Assembly: GCA_019414205.1 (NCBI GenBank)
Contig: DXML01000022.1
Span: forward strand, 1-64,000
DNA: 64,000 nt
Source: Collinsella sp.
Lineage (GTDB): Bacteria > Actinomycetota > Coriobacteriia > Coriobacteriales > Coriobacteriaceae
Direction: 5' to 3'
The position numbers were made by a program, and so were the translations under genes. The notes below the pieces were generated by a model. That model had not been told where the DNA came from and did no database searches. It saw only the letters and a program-made list of their open reading frames with translations. Every line of letters starts with the position of its first letter. The stretch's first letter is position 1. Below, in pieces: positions 49,318-58,411 of this stretch.

Positions 49318-50037
49318 CTATGCCAACGTTACGTTGTGCAGCTCAAAGCGGTCACCAACGTTGCGCGAGATCGAATGCTCAAAGGCGGTGCCGCTATCCA
49401 AAAAGCCAATCTGGTTGAGCTCGAGCAGGGGAGAGCCGGGTTTGGTGTCCAGGCGCTCAGCCTCTTCCTCGGTTGCCGCTACGGCGCGAATGGTGCGGTG
49501 GAAGCTCGAAATCTTCAGCCCGCATTGCTCGCGGATGAAGCTGTAGACCGATCCATACAGGTCTTTCTTTTTAAGGCCCGGAATCAGCTCGAGGGGCATG
49601 TAGGTGTACTCGATAACGATGGGCTTCTCGTCGACCTGGCGCACGCGCACGATGTGATAGGCAAAGTCATCCTCGGCAATTCCCAGCTGAGTCGCAACCT
49701 CTGCCGGTGGATTGACAATCGAGAAATCGTAGACCACCGAGGTTACCTTCTCCCCGCGGTGCTCATACGAAAAGCCCTGGGCGCGGTCGTTCTTGCCCTG
49801 GAAAAACGCCTTGTCGGGAAGCCCCGCCGTGTCTTTAACGTAGGTGCCCGATCCGCGCCGGCTGGTAACAAGACCCTCTTCGGTGATCTGCTCGATAGCT
49901 CGTTTGACGGTGATTTTGGAAACGCTATAGAGCTCACAGAACTCAACGACGGTGGGTAGCTTGTCGCCCGGTTTAAGAGCGCCATCCTCGATGCTTCGAC
50001 GGATATCTGCAGCTATCGCCTCGTATTTGGGAATCAT
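49318..50037 (-). CDS. GntR/HutC-family regulator
   Basis: A 239-residue repressor. The winged helix (about 1-70) has PKYEAIAADIRRSIEDGAL, the recognition helix region SVSKITVKRAIEQ and GLVTSRRGSGTYV. A UTRA ligand domain follows (about 85-235), probably binding a phosphosugar. AAAGGAGG precedes the ATG. It diverges from the beta-glucoside operon, so it likely controls that operon with phosphorylated cellobiose or glucose 6-phosphate as effector. Confidence 0.92.
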   Translation of the reverse strand: MIPKYEAIAADIRRSIEDGALKPGDKLPTVVEFCELYSVSKITVKRAIEQITEEGLVTSRRGSGTYVKDTAGLPDKAFFQGKNDRAQGFSYEHRGEKVTSVVYDFSIVNPPAEVATQLGIAEDDFAYHIVRVRQVDEKPIVIEYTYMPLELIPGLKKKDLYGSVYSFIREQCGLKISSFHRTIRAVAATEEEAERLDTKPGSPLLELNQIGFLDSGTAFEHSISRNVGDRFELHNVTLA

Positions 50038-50054
50038 GGAACCTCCTTTCCGAC

Positions 50055-50173
50055 ATATAAGAATACGCAAGTAAGTATAACCCCCAACGAGGCACCCATA
50101 TTACTTTTATATAAGAAGTCCGAGAAAGAAAAAACAAAAAGACGCTTTACTTTAGAAATTAGAGCGCTATAGT
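50055..50173 (+). promoter_or_regulatory. Divergent control region with promoter of the beta-glucoside operon
   Basis: -35 TTTACT (50146-50151) and -10 TATAGT (50168-50173) have a 16-base spacer. ATATAAGAA occurs at 50055-50063 and again at 50109-50117 and may be part of the GntR site. The leader to 50339 carries hairpins CCCTGCCG/CGGCAGGG and ACCGT/ACGGT before TTTTGTTTT, which look like an attenuator. Confidence 0.5.
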
Positions 50174-50339
50174 TGTACGCAACGAACGGAACCCTGCCGC
50201 CGGCAGGGCCGACCGTTTGGGGACGGTTTTGTTTTGGCGGGCTGGATATCTGGATAACCGGTGCGCGCCCGCGCCGGATAACTTGCCAAAGCAAACCCGT
50301 CTCCAACCGAAAGCTCTAGACACGAAAGCGAGGACTTTG

Positions 50340-51740
50340 ATGGCTCAGTATCAGCTGCCCCGTGACTTCTTCTTTGGCGCCGCTATGTCCGGCCCGCAGA
50401 CTGAGGGTCAGTGGAACCAGGGCGGCAAGCTCGAGAACCTGTGGGATACCTGGTCCATCCAGGATCTGGATTCGTTCTATAACCGCGTTGGCTCTTATGC
50501 TGGCAATGACTTTATGGCTAAATACCAGGAGGACCTTCGCATTTTGAAGGACTTGGGCCTGGATACCTACCGCACCTCCATCCAGTGGAGTCGCCTGCTC
50601 GATGCTAACGGCAACCTCAATGAGGAGGGCGCCGCGTGGTATCACGAGCTGTTCCGTGCCTCTCGCGAGGCCGGCCTGGAGCCGTTCGTCAACCTGTACC
50701 ACTTTGACATGCCTACCTACCTCTTTGACCGTGGTGGTTGGGAGAGCCGTGAGGTCGTCGAGGCGTACGCTCATTACGCCGACGTTGCCTTCCGCGAGTT
50801 TGGCCAGGAGATCAAGTACTGGTTCACCTTTAACGAGCCCATCGTCGAGCCCGAGCAGCGCTATCAGGAGGGCGTGTGGTACCCGCAGCTCCATGACTAT
50901 AACCGCGCCCGCACCGTGCAGTATCACATCTCGCTGGCGCACGCGCTGGCTGTGGCCAACTACCGCCGCGCCTATGACGAGGGCGCCGTTCGCGCCGACG
51001 CCAAGATCGGCATGATCAACTGCTTTACCCCGGTCTATACCAAGGAGAACCCCAGCGAGGCAGACCTCGAGGCCGTGCGTATGACCAGCGGTATCAACAA
51101 TCGCTGGTGGCTCGACCTTATTACCAAGGGCGAGCTTCCCGCCGACGTGCTCGACAGCCTGGCCGAGGGCGGCGTTAAACTTCCGTTCCGTGCCGGCGAC
51201 CAAGAGATCCTCAAGCAGGGCGTTGTCGACTGGCTCGGTTGTAACTACTACCATCCCACGCGCGTTCAGGCTCCGGCGAGCAAGATCGACCAGTACGGTC
51301 TGCCGCACTTTGCCGACGAGTACGTATGGCCCGACGCCGTTATGAACGAGAGCCGCGGCTGGGAAATCTACCCGCAGGGCCTCTACGACTTTGGCATGGA
51401 CTGCGCTAAGAACTACCCCGATCTTGAGTGGTTTGTATCCGAGAACGGTATCGGCATCATGGACGAATACAAGAACCGTGACGCCGAAGGGACCATTCAG
51501 GACGACTACCGCGTCGACTTTGTGCGCCAGCACCTGGAGTGGGTTGCCAAGGCAATCGCCGAGGGCGCCAAATGCCGCGGATACCATTATTGGGCCGTCA
51601 TCGATAACTGGTCTTGGGCTAATGCCTTTAAGAACCGTTACGGCTTTGTCGAGGTCGACCTCATGGACGGCTACAAGCGCCGCCTTAAGAAGTCTGCAGC
51701 TTGGCTCAAGCAGGTCGCAACGACCCACGTGGTTGACTAG
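50340..51740 (+). CDS. Glycoside hydrolase family 1, 6-phospho-beta-glucosidase
   Basis: A 466-residue GH1 enzyme. The acid/base Glu is in WFTFNEPIVEP (about 160-170), the nucleophile Glu in WFVSENGIGIMDEY (about 365-378), and FFFGAAMSGPQTEG is the N-terminal signature. It splits phosphorylated beta-glucosides made by the adjacent PTS into glucose 6-phosphate and glucose or an aglycone. The ATG at 50340 is used (GCGAGGAC upstream); the frame is open upstream through the leader but not conserved in character. Confidence 0.94.
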   Translation: MAQYQLPRDFFFGAAMSGPQTEGQWNQGGKLENLWDTWSIQDLDSFYNRVGSYAGNDFMAKYQEDLRILKDLGLDTYRTSIQWSRLLDANGNLNEEGAAWYHELFRASREAGLEPFVNLYHFDMPTYLFDRGGWESREVVEAYAHYADVAFREFGQEIKYWFTFNEPIVEPEQRYQEGVWYPQLHDYNRARTVQYHISLAHALAVANYRRAYDEGAVRADAKIGMINCFTPVYTKENPSEADLEAVRMTSGINNRWWLDLITKGELPADVLDSLAEGGVKLPFRAGDQEILKQGVVDWLGCNYYHPTRVQAPASKIDQYGLPHFADEYVWPDAVMNESRGWEIYPQGLYDFGMDCAKNYPDLEWFVSENGIGIMDEYKNRDAEGTIQDDYRVDFVRQHLEWVAKAIAEGAKCRGYHYWAVIDNWSWANAFKNRYGFVEVDLMDGYKRRLKKSAAWLKQVATTHVVD

Positions 51741-51860
51741 CGACCGGGCGAGCGCCCAGACCGCGCGCCGCCGCGCGCAAAACATGGCACATCTGGTGGC
51801 AAAGGGCGACAGACCACCGTGCGCATAGGAAAAGGCCGGATTTGATAGTTAGGAGCAATC

Positions 51861-53213
51861 ATGGCCAGTGAAAACGGAAAGAGCTTCCTCGACAAATTTG
51901 CCGAGGTCTCTGCGAAGGTGGGAAACCAGGTTCACCTGCGTTCCCTGCGCGATGCCTTCGCAACCATCACGCCGCTCTATATCCTTGCGGGTATCGCGGT
52001 TCTTATTAACAACGTCGTGTTCCCTCTGTTCCCGCTCGATGCGGCGGGTCTTGCCAATCTTCAGACCTGGGGTACGGCAATTACGCTGGGCACCCTCAAC
52101 GTCTCTGCCATTGTCTTGGCCGGATTGATCGGCTACAGCCTCGCTAAGAACGAGCGCTTCGATAACCCGCTTGCCTGCGTGGTCGTCGCCATCTCCGCTT
52201 TCGTTATCATGATGCCGCAGCAGATCACCGCCACGCTTGCCGCCACGAGTCCGCTGCTCACCGACAAGATCACCTCTGCCGAGGTCACGGGCGCCCTTTC
52301 GACTGCCAACACCGGTACCAACGGTCTGTTCGCGGCTATTATCATCGCCCTGCTCTCCGTCACGCTCTTCATCAAGATTTCCGGCGTCGAGAAGCTTAAA
52401 GTAAAGCTGGGCGAGGGTGTGCCCCCCGCGGTCTCCAACTCCTTTAACGTCATGATCCCGATGCTGCTCAACCTCTCGATCTTCGCAGTTGCCGCAGCGC
52501 TGCTCGCCGTGTTTGCCGGCACCGATCTGTGCACCATCATCTCCACGTGTATTTCCAACCCGCTCAAGAGCATCATGAACGCCGGTCCGTGGGCTGTTAT
52601 CCTCATCTACACTCTTGCGAACCTGCTGTTCTGCGTCGGCATTCACCAGTCCACCATCTCTGGCGCTACCGTCGAGCCGATCCTGACCATGCTCATCGTC
52701 GACAACATGGCTACCTTTGCCGCCGGCGGCACCATCCAGCCCGATCACTACATGAACATGCAGATCGTCAACAGCTTCGCCCTTATCGGCGGCTCGGGCT
52801 GCACCCTCATGCTCCTGCTCGATACCTTCCTGTTCTCTAAGAACAAGGCTTCCAAGACCGTTGCCAAGATGGCTATCGTTCCTGGCCTGTTTAACATCAA
52901 CGAGCCGGTCATCTACGGTTACCCCGTCGTGTACAACCTGCCGCTCATGATTCCGTTCGTGCTTCTTCCCGACCTGTTCATCGGCATCACCTATGGCCTG
53001 ACCTGCGCGGGCATCATCAGCCCCTGCATCGCCCAGGTGCCTTGGACCATGCCTCCCGTCATTAACGCCCTGCTTGCCACGGGCTTTGACTGGCGCGCCG
53101 GCGTATGGCAGGCCCTCGAGCTTGTCATCGGCATGGTTGTCTACCTGCCCTTTATGAGGATCTCCGAGAAGGCCATCGCCAAGCAGGAGGCCCTTGCCGA
53201 GCAGAACGCCTAA
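51861..53213 (+). CDS. PTS Lac-family EIIC (cellobiose/beta-glucoside type)
   Basis: A 450-residue permease with about ten membrane helices. The N-terminal HLRSLRDAFATITPLYILAG, the central GIHQSTISG and FNINEPVIYGYPVVYN are EIIC-Lac/Cel family marks; Asn-Glu-Pro is near the sugar site. It carries the sugar while EIIB phosphorylates it. AGGAG lies upstream. Lac-type EIIs act on cellobiose, lactose or chitobiose; the GH1 gene and ROK kinase favour cellobiose. Confidence 0.93.
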   Translation: MASENGKSFLDKFAEVSAKVGNQVHLRSLRDAFATITPLYILAGIAVLINNVVFPLFPLDAAGLANLQTWGTAITLGTLNVSAIVLAGLIGYSLAKNERFDNPLACVVVAISAFVIMMPQQITATLAATSPLLTDKITSAEVTGALSTANTGTNGLFAAIIIALLSVTLFIKISGVEKLKVKLGEGVPPAVSNSFNVMIPMLLNLSIFAVAAALLAVFAGTDLCTIISTCISNPLKSIMNAGPWAVILIYTLANLLFCVGIHQSTISGATVEPILTMLIVDNMATFAAGGTIQPDHYMNMQIVNSFALIGGSGCTLMLLLDTFLFSKNKASKTVAKMAIVPGLFNINEPVIYGYPVVYNLPLMIPFVLLPDLFIGITYGLTCAGIISPCIAQVPWTMPPVINALLATGFDWRAGVWQALELVIGMVVYLPFMRISEKAIAKQEALAEQNA

Positions 53214-53366
53214 ACGGTTCGTTTTCCCTTTCATTGTTGCGGGCGCCGGTACGCGGTGCCGGTGCTCGCGGCTCTCCCTGCGTAAAGACGCAGGGGGTGG
53301 GTACAGTAGCCGCAAGGAATAAAACCAGTTGTCGTCTGCGCGCCGCGCAGTTATAAGGAGGAAACC

Positions 53367-53669
53367 ATGAAGAAGATCATGCTTTGCTGCAATGCCGGCA
53401 TGTCCACGAGCCTGCTGGTCCAGAAGATGCAGTCCGAGGTCGCAAGCCGTGGTCTGGACATCGAGGTCGAGGCCCGTCCTATGAACGAGGCTCACGATCA
53501 CCTGGACGAGTGCGATATCTTGCTGCTCGGCCCGCAGATTGGCTACACCAAGGGCGATTTTGAGAAGGAGGCCGCTGGCCGCTTCCCGGTTGAGGTCATC
53601 AACATGGTCGACTACGGCCGCATGAACGCTGCTGGCATCATCGACCACTGCGTCAGCGTGATGGGCTAG
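53367..53669 (+). CDS. PTS Lac-family EIIB
   Basis: A 100-residue EIIB. IMLCCNAGMSTSLLVQKM contains the phospho-cysteine loop of the lactose/cellobiose family (C-x-x-G-M-S-T-S). LLLGPQIGY is the second family motif. It receives phosphate from the EIIA that follows. GGAGGAAA is the ribosome site. The 153-base gap after EIIC carries no gene. Confidence 0.95.
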   Translation: MKKIMLCCNAGMSTSLLVQKMQSEVASRGLDIEVEARPMNEAHDHLDECDILLLGPQIGYTKGDFEKEAAGRFPVEVINMVDYGRMNAAGIIDHCVSVMG

Positions 53670-53678
53670 GTGCAGCGC

Positions 53679-54011
53679 ATGGAGGATATGAACGAGCTGC
53701 AGATGACCTGCTTTGAGATCATCAGTTTCGTCGGAACCGCCAAGAGCATGTACATCAATGCCGTGCAAAAGGCCAAGGAGGGCGATTTTGACGCCGCCGA
53801 GGAGCTTATTAAGCAGGGCGACGAGGCTTACAACGGTGGCCACGATGTCCATATGGGGCTCCTTAAAAAGGAGGCAAACGGCGAGCGTAACGGCGAGGCC
53901 CCGCTGATTCTGCTGCATGCCGAGGACCAGATGGCCGGCACCGAGACCATGCGCGTCATGGCCACGGAGCTCATCGAGGTCCACAAGCTGCTGCAGGCGC
54001 TTAAGGCCTAG
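53679..54011 (+). CDS. PTS Lac-family EIIA
   Basis: A 110-residue three-helix EIIA that works as a trimer. FEIISFVGTAKSMYINAVQKA opens helix one, and the phosphorylated His is in PLILLHAEDQMAGTET (about 80-95). The start is uncertain: GTG at 53670, ATG at 53679 or ATG at 53688; 53679 keeps the usual family N-terminal length. It follows the EIIB stop directly. Confidence 0.92.
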   Translation: MEDMNELQMTCFEIISFVGTAKSMYINAVQKAKEGDFDAAEELIKQGDEAYNGGHDVHMGLLKKEANGERNGEAPLILLHAEDQMAGTETMRVMATELIEVHKLLQALKA

Positions 54012-54066
54012 TCGGCGTTATCGCCGCGATGGACCGCGGTCCAACAGACAACACAGTCCCTTTGAC

Positions 54067-54105
54067 GGGCGCCGGGAGTCTCCGCCTCCCGGCGCCCTTA
54101 TATTT
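54067..54105 (+). terminator. Terminator after EIIA
   Basis: GGGCGCCGGGAG / CTCCCGGCGCCC form a perfect 12-bp stem, followed by TTATATTT. Confidence 0.9.
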
Positions 54106-54155
54106 GGCGAAGGCCCTGCGCGACCTTTTGAGCGGTCGTTTGCGTTTTCCCAGAT

Positions 54156-54198
54156 AAAACCTGCCAAAACAAACCTGTCCCTTTTTGGCAGGTTTTTG
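54156..54198 (+). terminator. Second terminator before the ROK kinase
   Basis: AAAACCTGCCAAAA pairs with TTTTTGGCAGGTTTTT, followed by GTC. It lies 52 bases before the ROK kinase start, so it may attenuate read-through into that gene. Confidence 0.85.
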
Positions 54199-54250
54199 TC
54201 TTAGGAGCGGTACCATACAGGCAATGTTTAAACGAGAAAGGTGGGCTCCC

Positions 54251-55204
54251 ATGGAACCTAAGCAGTACTATATCGGCATCGACGTCGGCGGCACTTCGGT
54301 CAAGGAGGGCCTGTTCGACGAGGACGGCAACCTGCTTGCCAAGGCCAGCGTGCCCACGCCTCCCATCGTTGATGCTGCGGGCTTTGCCGCGGTGACCGAG
54401 GCTATCGACCAGGTGGTCGCCAAGGCGCAGATCCCGCGTGCCTTTGTGGCGGGCATTGGCCTGGCCGTTCCGTGCCCCATTCCGGCTTCGGGCGATGCCA
54501 AGGTCAAGGCCAACATTGCCATCAACCTGCCCGAGCTTAGGATCGCCATCCAGGAGCACTGCCCCGACGCGGTCGTTAAGTACGAGAACGATGCCAACGC
54601 CGCTGCCATGGGCGAGGCCTGGCTCGGTTCTGCCAAGGGCGTGCAGAACGTGGTGATGGTCACCATCGGTACCGGCGTGGGCGGCGGCGTTATCGTCAAC
54701 GGCGACGTGGTGTCGGGCGTTGTGGGCGCCGGCGGCGAGATTGGCCACATGTGCCTGAATCCCGACGAGGAGCGCACCTGCGGCTGTGGCGGCCATGGCC
54801 ATCTGGAGCAGTATTCCAGCGCCACCGGCGTGGTGAGCAACTACCTAGCCGAGTGCAAGAAGGCGGGCGTCGAGCCCATCGAGCTCACCGGCCCCTCCGA
54901 TTCCAAGGACGTGTTCCAGGCCTGCCGCGAGGACGACAAGCTCGCGCTGGCAGCTGCCAATACCATGGCCGACTATCTCGGCCGTGCCCTGGCGCTTATT
55001 GCCAACGTGGTCGACCCCGAGATGTTCCTGATCGGTGGCGGCGCGTCCGCTTCGGCCGATGTCTACCTCGACAAGGTCCGCGAGCACTTTAAGCAGTACG
55101 CGCTCTCCGCCTCGCGCGAGACGCCCATCAAGGTCGCTTCGCTCGGAAACGACGCCGGCATCATCGGTGCCGCCTACGTAGCCCTGCGCGCCGCCGGTAA
55201 ATAG
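54251..55204 (+). CDS. ROK-family glucokinase
   Basis: A 317-residue sugar kinase. The ATP loop is GIDVGGTSVKEGL (9-21), the catalytic Asp lies in ENDANAAAMGEA (about 116-127), and GTGVGGGVIVNG and GEIGHMCLNP follow. The zinc motif reads CGCGGHGHLEQYSSA: two cysteines are kept but the usual third is His. It would phosphorylate glucose released by the GH1 enzyme. GAAAGGTGGG precedes the ATG. A terminator separates it from the PTS genes, so it has at least partly independent expression. Confidence 0.92.
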   Translation: MEPKQYYIGIDVGGTSVKEGLFDEDGNLLAKASVPTPPIVDAAGFAAVTEAIDQVVAKAQIPRAFVAGIGLAVPCPIPASGDAKVKANIAINLPELRIAIQEHCPDAVVKYENDANAAAMGEAWLGSAKGVQNVVMVTIGTGVGGGVIVNGDVVSGVVGAGGEIGHMCLNPDEERTCGCGGHGHLEQYSSATGVVSNYLAECKKAGVEPIELTGPSDSKDVFQACREDDKLALAAANTMADYLGRALALIANVVDPEMFLIGGGASASADVYLDKVREHFKQYALSASRETPIKVASLGNDAGIIGAAYVALRAAGK

Positions 55205-55360
55205 CTGGTGCAAGGGGCAGGTGGTGAGGGGGACAGGCTTCGCCTGACCTCGCCCCAACACTTGCCCCAAATTGCGCCGCGGCCCTTCCGTCCCCTAGGG
55301 CTCGGCGTCAGCGTGCTACCATAGCTACGTCCAAGTACACATATCAAGTGGAGGAAACCC

Positions 55361-56284
55361 ATGGCAAACGTTCTTGTCTTTGGTCACCAGAATCCCGATA
55401 ACGACGCCATCATGAGCGCCGTCGTCCTGTCCCAGCTGCTCAACCAGGTTGAGTATGCCGGCAACACCTATGAGGCCTGCGCCCTTGGTCAGCTTCCGGC
55501 AGAGTCTGCCAAGCTGCTCGCCGACGCCGGCATCGCCGAGCCCCGCGTGATTGATTCCGTCGAGGCCGGTCAGCTCGTCGTCCTCACCGACCACAACGAG
55601 TCCGCCCAGTCTGTCGCCGGTCTTAAGGACGCCACGGTCTTTGGTGTCGTCGATCATCACCGCATCGGCGACTTCGAGACCGCCGGCCCGCTGCACTACA
55701 TCTGCCTGCCCTGGGGCTCCAGCTGCACCATCGTCACCAAGCTCGCCGACGTGCTCGGCGTTGAGCTTTCCGACGTCCAGGCCAAGCTGCTGCTCTCGGC
55801 CATGATGACCGATACGCTCATGCTCAAGAGCCCCACCACCACCGCCGTCGACCGCGTCGTCGCCGCCAAGCTCGGCGAGCAGGTGGGCGTCGACCCGGTC
55901 AAGTTTGGCATGGAGGTCTTCCTTACCCGTCCGTCCGGCTCCTTCACCGCAGCCGAGATGGTCGGCAACGACATCAAGATGTTCGAGCCCGCCGGCAAGA
56001 AGCTGCTCATCGGCCAGTACGAGACCGTCGACAAGAGCCGTGCGCTTGGCATGATTGACGAGATCCGCGAGGCCATGCGCGCCTACGCCGCCGAGAAGGG
56101 TGCCGACGGCATCGTCCTGTGCATCACCGACATCATGGAGGAGGGCTCGCAGGTCCTGCTCGAGGGCGAGACCGAGGCCGCTCAGAAGGGCCTGGGCATT
56201 GCCGACGAGCACGACGGCGTCTGGATGCCGGGCGTCCTCTCCCGTAAGAAGCAGGTCGCTGCCCCCATCATGGTCGCCTGCTAG
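55361..56284 (+). CDS. ppaC: Manganese-dependent inorganic pyrophosphatase
   Basis: A 307-residue family II pyrophosphatase of the DHH group. Metal motifs are FGHQNPDNDAI (7-17), LTDHNE (about 74-79) and VDHHRIGDF (about 96-104). The C-terminal DHHA2 domain has SRKKQVAAPIM. No CBS regulatory domain is inserted. It removes pyrophosphate from biosynthesis. GGAGGAAA precedes the ATG. It is monocistronic. Confidence 0.97.
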   Translation: MANVLVFGHQNPDNDAIMSAVVLSQLLNQVEYAGNTYEACALGQLPAESAKLLADAGIAEPRVIDSVEAGQLVVLTDHNESAQSVAGLKDATVFGVVDHHRIGDFETAGPLHYICLPWGSSCTIVTKLADVLGVELSDVQAKLLLSAMMTDTLMLKSPTTTAVDRVVAAKLGEQVGVDPVKFGMEVFLTRPSGSFTAAEMVGNDIKMFEPAGKKLLIGQYETVDKSRALGMIDEIREAMRAYAAEKGADGIVLCITDIMEEGSQVLLEGETEAAQKGLGIADEHDGVWMPGVLSRKKQVAAPIMVAC

Positions 56285-56303
56285 GTTTAGTTGACCAAAC
56301 GCC

Positions 56304-56343
56304 ACGACCGGATCGCGGACGCCCCGCGCTCCGGTCGTTTTTT
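56304..56343 (+). terminator. Terminator after ppaC
   Basis: ACGACCGGA / TCCGGTCGT with an inner GCGG/CCGC stem, followed by TTTTT. Confidence 0.92.
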
Positions 56344-56551
56344 GTGCACGGCGCCGCGTCGTCTCTTGGACAGGCGTGCCCGTGCCGTTGAGCAAATAAT
56401 GTTCAACCTGTGGTTCCGCTTTTCGGCCACGCCTGCGTGCTCGTCGTGCGGGGTAGGCTAGATGCAAGCGTAATACGTTAGAGCGCGGCGCCGCCACTTG
56501 GGCGGGCCGTGCTTTTTTAAGACGGGAGCCATCCCGTGAAAGGAGCCGCCC

Positions 56552-57910
56552 ATGGCAGCAACTGAGCAGCTGTTCAACGTTCGTGAGCGCAAGCGCTTTG
56601 AACGTCACGACATCTGGGAGCGCATTGCCGAGAACGGCACGATTTCCGCCGCCGTCATGGTCTTCGCCGCCATCGCCGCCGTCATCTGCGCCAACACCGA
56701 TGCCTACGAGGCCATCCACCACTTTTTGGAAACCCCGCTGTATGTGGGTCTGGGCAACCTTACGGCCGGTCTCACCGTTGAGCTTTTCGTCAACGACTTC
56801 CTCATGGCGATTTTCTTTTTGTTGGTGGGCATTGAGCTTAAGTACGAGATGACGGTCGGCGAGCTCAAGAATCCGCGTCAGGCCATGCTTCCCATGCTGG
56901 CGGCCGTAGGCGGCGTCGTCGTTCCCGCCTGCATCTACCTGATCTTTAACCATGCCGGCGCCCGCAACGGTTGGGCCATCCCCATGGCAACCGATATTGC
57001 CTTTGCGCTGGGCGTGCTGTCGCTTTTGGGCAACCGCGTGCCCAACGGTGTGCGCGTGTTCTTCTCGACGCTCGCCATTGCCGACGACCTGATCTCCATC
57101 GCCGCCATCGCCATCTTCTACGGCCAGAGCCCCAGCCCGTTTTGGCTGGGCGCCGCTGCAGTTGTGACCTGCGCACTCGTGTGGCTCAACAAGACGCAGC
57201 ATTACCGCCTTGCCCCGTATTCGGTACTAGGTCTGCTGCTGTGGTTCTGCATGTTTAAGAGCGGCGTGCACGCCACGCTCGCCGGCGTCATCTTGGCCTT
57301 CACCATCCCGGCCAAGTGCGGTGTTAAGCTCGACAGCCTTACCGATTGGCTGGGCGAGTGCCTGCCGTTGCTCGATGACCGCTACGACGACGAGGCGCAC
57401 ATCCTGGGCCAGCACGACTTTACCGTCTCGACCACCAAGGTCGAGCGCGTCATGCACCGCGTGACCCCGCCGCTCATCCGCATGGAGCGCCTGATCTCCA
57501 CGCCGGTCAACTTTGTGATCCTGCCGATCTTTGCCTTTGTCAACGCGCAGGTTCGCCTGGTGGGTGTGGACATGAGCACGCTGCTTACCGACCCGGTGAC
57601 GCTCGGCGTGTACTTTGGCATGCTGCTGGGCAAGCCGATCGGTATCTTTGGCATGACGTTTGCCCTGGTTAAGCTCAAGATTTCCGAGTTGCCGCATAAC
57701 GTTAACTGGCACATGATCGCCGGCGTGGGCATTCTGGGCGGCATCGGCTTTACCATGTCGATTCTCATCAGTGGCCTCGCCTTTCCCACGGCTCAGTTTG
57801 AGGTCCTGGCCGCCAAGGCCGCCATTCTTGCCGGTTCTGTCACCGCCGCGGTGCTGGGCATGATCTACATGAGTGTGGTCTGCAAACACCCCGCGCCCAA
57901 GGACGAGTAA
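56552..57910 (+). CDS. nhaA: Na+/H+ antiporter NhaA
   Basis: A 452-residue antiporter with about 12 helices. ATDIAFALGVLSLLG and LAIADDLISIAAIA (about 175-188) contain the Asp pair that binds sodium. FFLLVGIELKYEM and GGIGFTMSILI are family marks. It is longer than E. coli NhaA (388) because of an insertion near residues 255-300 (CLPLLDDRYDDEAHILGQ) and a longer N-terminus. It exports sodium and aids pH homeostasis. AAAGGAG precedes the ATG. Confidence 0.95.
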   Translation: MAATEQLFNVRERKRFERHDIWERIAENGTISAAVMVFAAIAAVICANTDAYEAIHHFLETPLYVGLGNLTAGLTVELFVNDFLMAIFFLLVGIELKYEMTVGELKNPRQAMLPMLAAVGGVVVPACIYLIFNHAGARNGWAIPMATDIAFALGVLSLLGNRVPNGVRVFFSTLAIADDLISIAAIAIFYGQSPSPFWLGAAAVVTCALVWLNKTQHYRLAPYSVLGLLLWFCMFKSGVHATLAGVILAFTIPAKCGVKLDSLTDWLGECLPLLDDRYDDEAHILGQHDFTVSTTKVERVMHRVTPPLIRMERLISTPVNFVILPIFAFVNAQVRLVGVDMSTLLTDPVTLGVYFGMLLGKPIGIFGMTFALVKLKISELPHNVNWHMIAGVGILGGIGFTMSILISGLAFPTAQFEVLAAKAAILAGSVTAAVLGMIYMSVVCKHPAPKDE

Positions 57911-57937
57911 GAGCACATACAAGTTTGTGCAAGTTTA

Positions 57938-57975
57938 AAAACGCCGCCTGTGAACACCATCACAGGCGGCGTTTT
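57938..57975 (+). terminator. Terminator after nhaA
   Basis: A perfect 16-bp stem AAAACGCCGCCTGTGA / TCACAGGCGGCGTTTT with a 6-base loop. Confidence 0.93.
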
Positions 57976-58002
57976 AGTCATTTAAGAACGTCCCCAATGA
58001 CT
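57976..58002. repeat. Dispersed hairpin repeat, copy E
   Basis: AGTCATT, core TAAGAACGTCCCC, AATGACT: perfect 7-bp arms. It is directly joined to the nhaA terminator and lies between convergent genes, as copy A does. Confidence 0.7.
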
Positions 58003-58006
58003 GGTT

Positions 58007-58261
58007 TTATTCCACGGTGCCGTAGACGGCGCCCCAGCCGTGGGCGGCCAAGGCGGAGTTGAGCTGGTCGCAAAGTGACTGGCGGTCGTAATAGCCGGGC
58101 GGTAGCAGGTTGACGATTTCCATGAGATCGGGCGCCAGGTCCAAGATTTCGGCCTGTACGATCAGGTCCAGGCGGTCGATGGCATGGCGGTCGTAAAACA
58201 GCCCGTCGACCAAGCGCTGCAGGTCGCCGAATTCCTCGGCCTGAAACGATCCGTACTCCAT
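58007..58261 (-). CDS. Small hypothetical protein, 84 residues
   Basis: An acidic, soluble protein rich in Asp, Leu and Tyr (MEYGSFQAEEFGDLQRLVDG at the start). The second half contains LPPGYYDRQSLCDQLNSAL. GGAGG six bases before the ATG supports expression. I do not recognise a family. Confidence 0.7.
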   Translation of the reverse strand: MEYGSFQAEEFGDLQRLVDGLFYDRHAIDRLDLIVQAEILDLAPDLMEIVNLLPPGYYDRQSLCDQLNSALAAHGWGAVYGTVE

Positions 58262-58411
58262 AGTGCCTCCTTGGCCGCCCCGCGCCGGCATGCGCGGCGA
58301 TGTCGTAATTCATTGCGATGAACTTAATCTATCACGGCTTCATAACGTTGCGGCGGTGGCGGTCTATACTTAGACGAACTGCAACGTCCCGCTTCGCGAA
58401 AGGTCGCACCC

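Noticed and set aside
51849..53984. A 711-codon open frame on the minus strand across the EIIC/EIIB/EIIA genes
   Set aside because: It mirrors well-supported PTS genes. Its product is low-complexity (His, Asp, Gly, Val), it has no ribosome site, and such antisense frames arise from GC-rich third positions.
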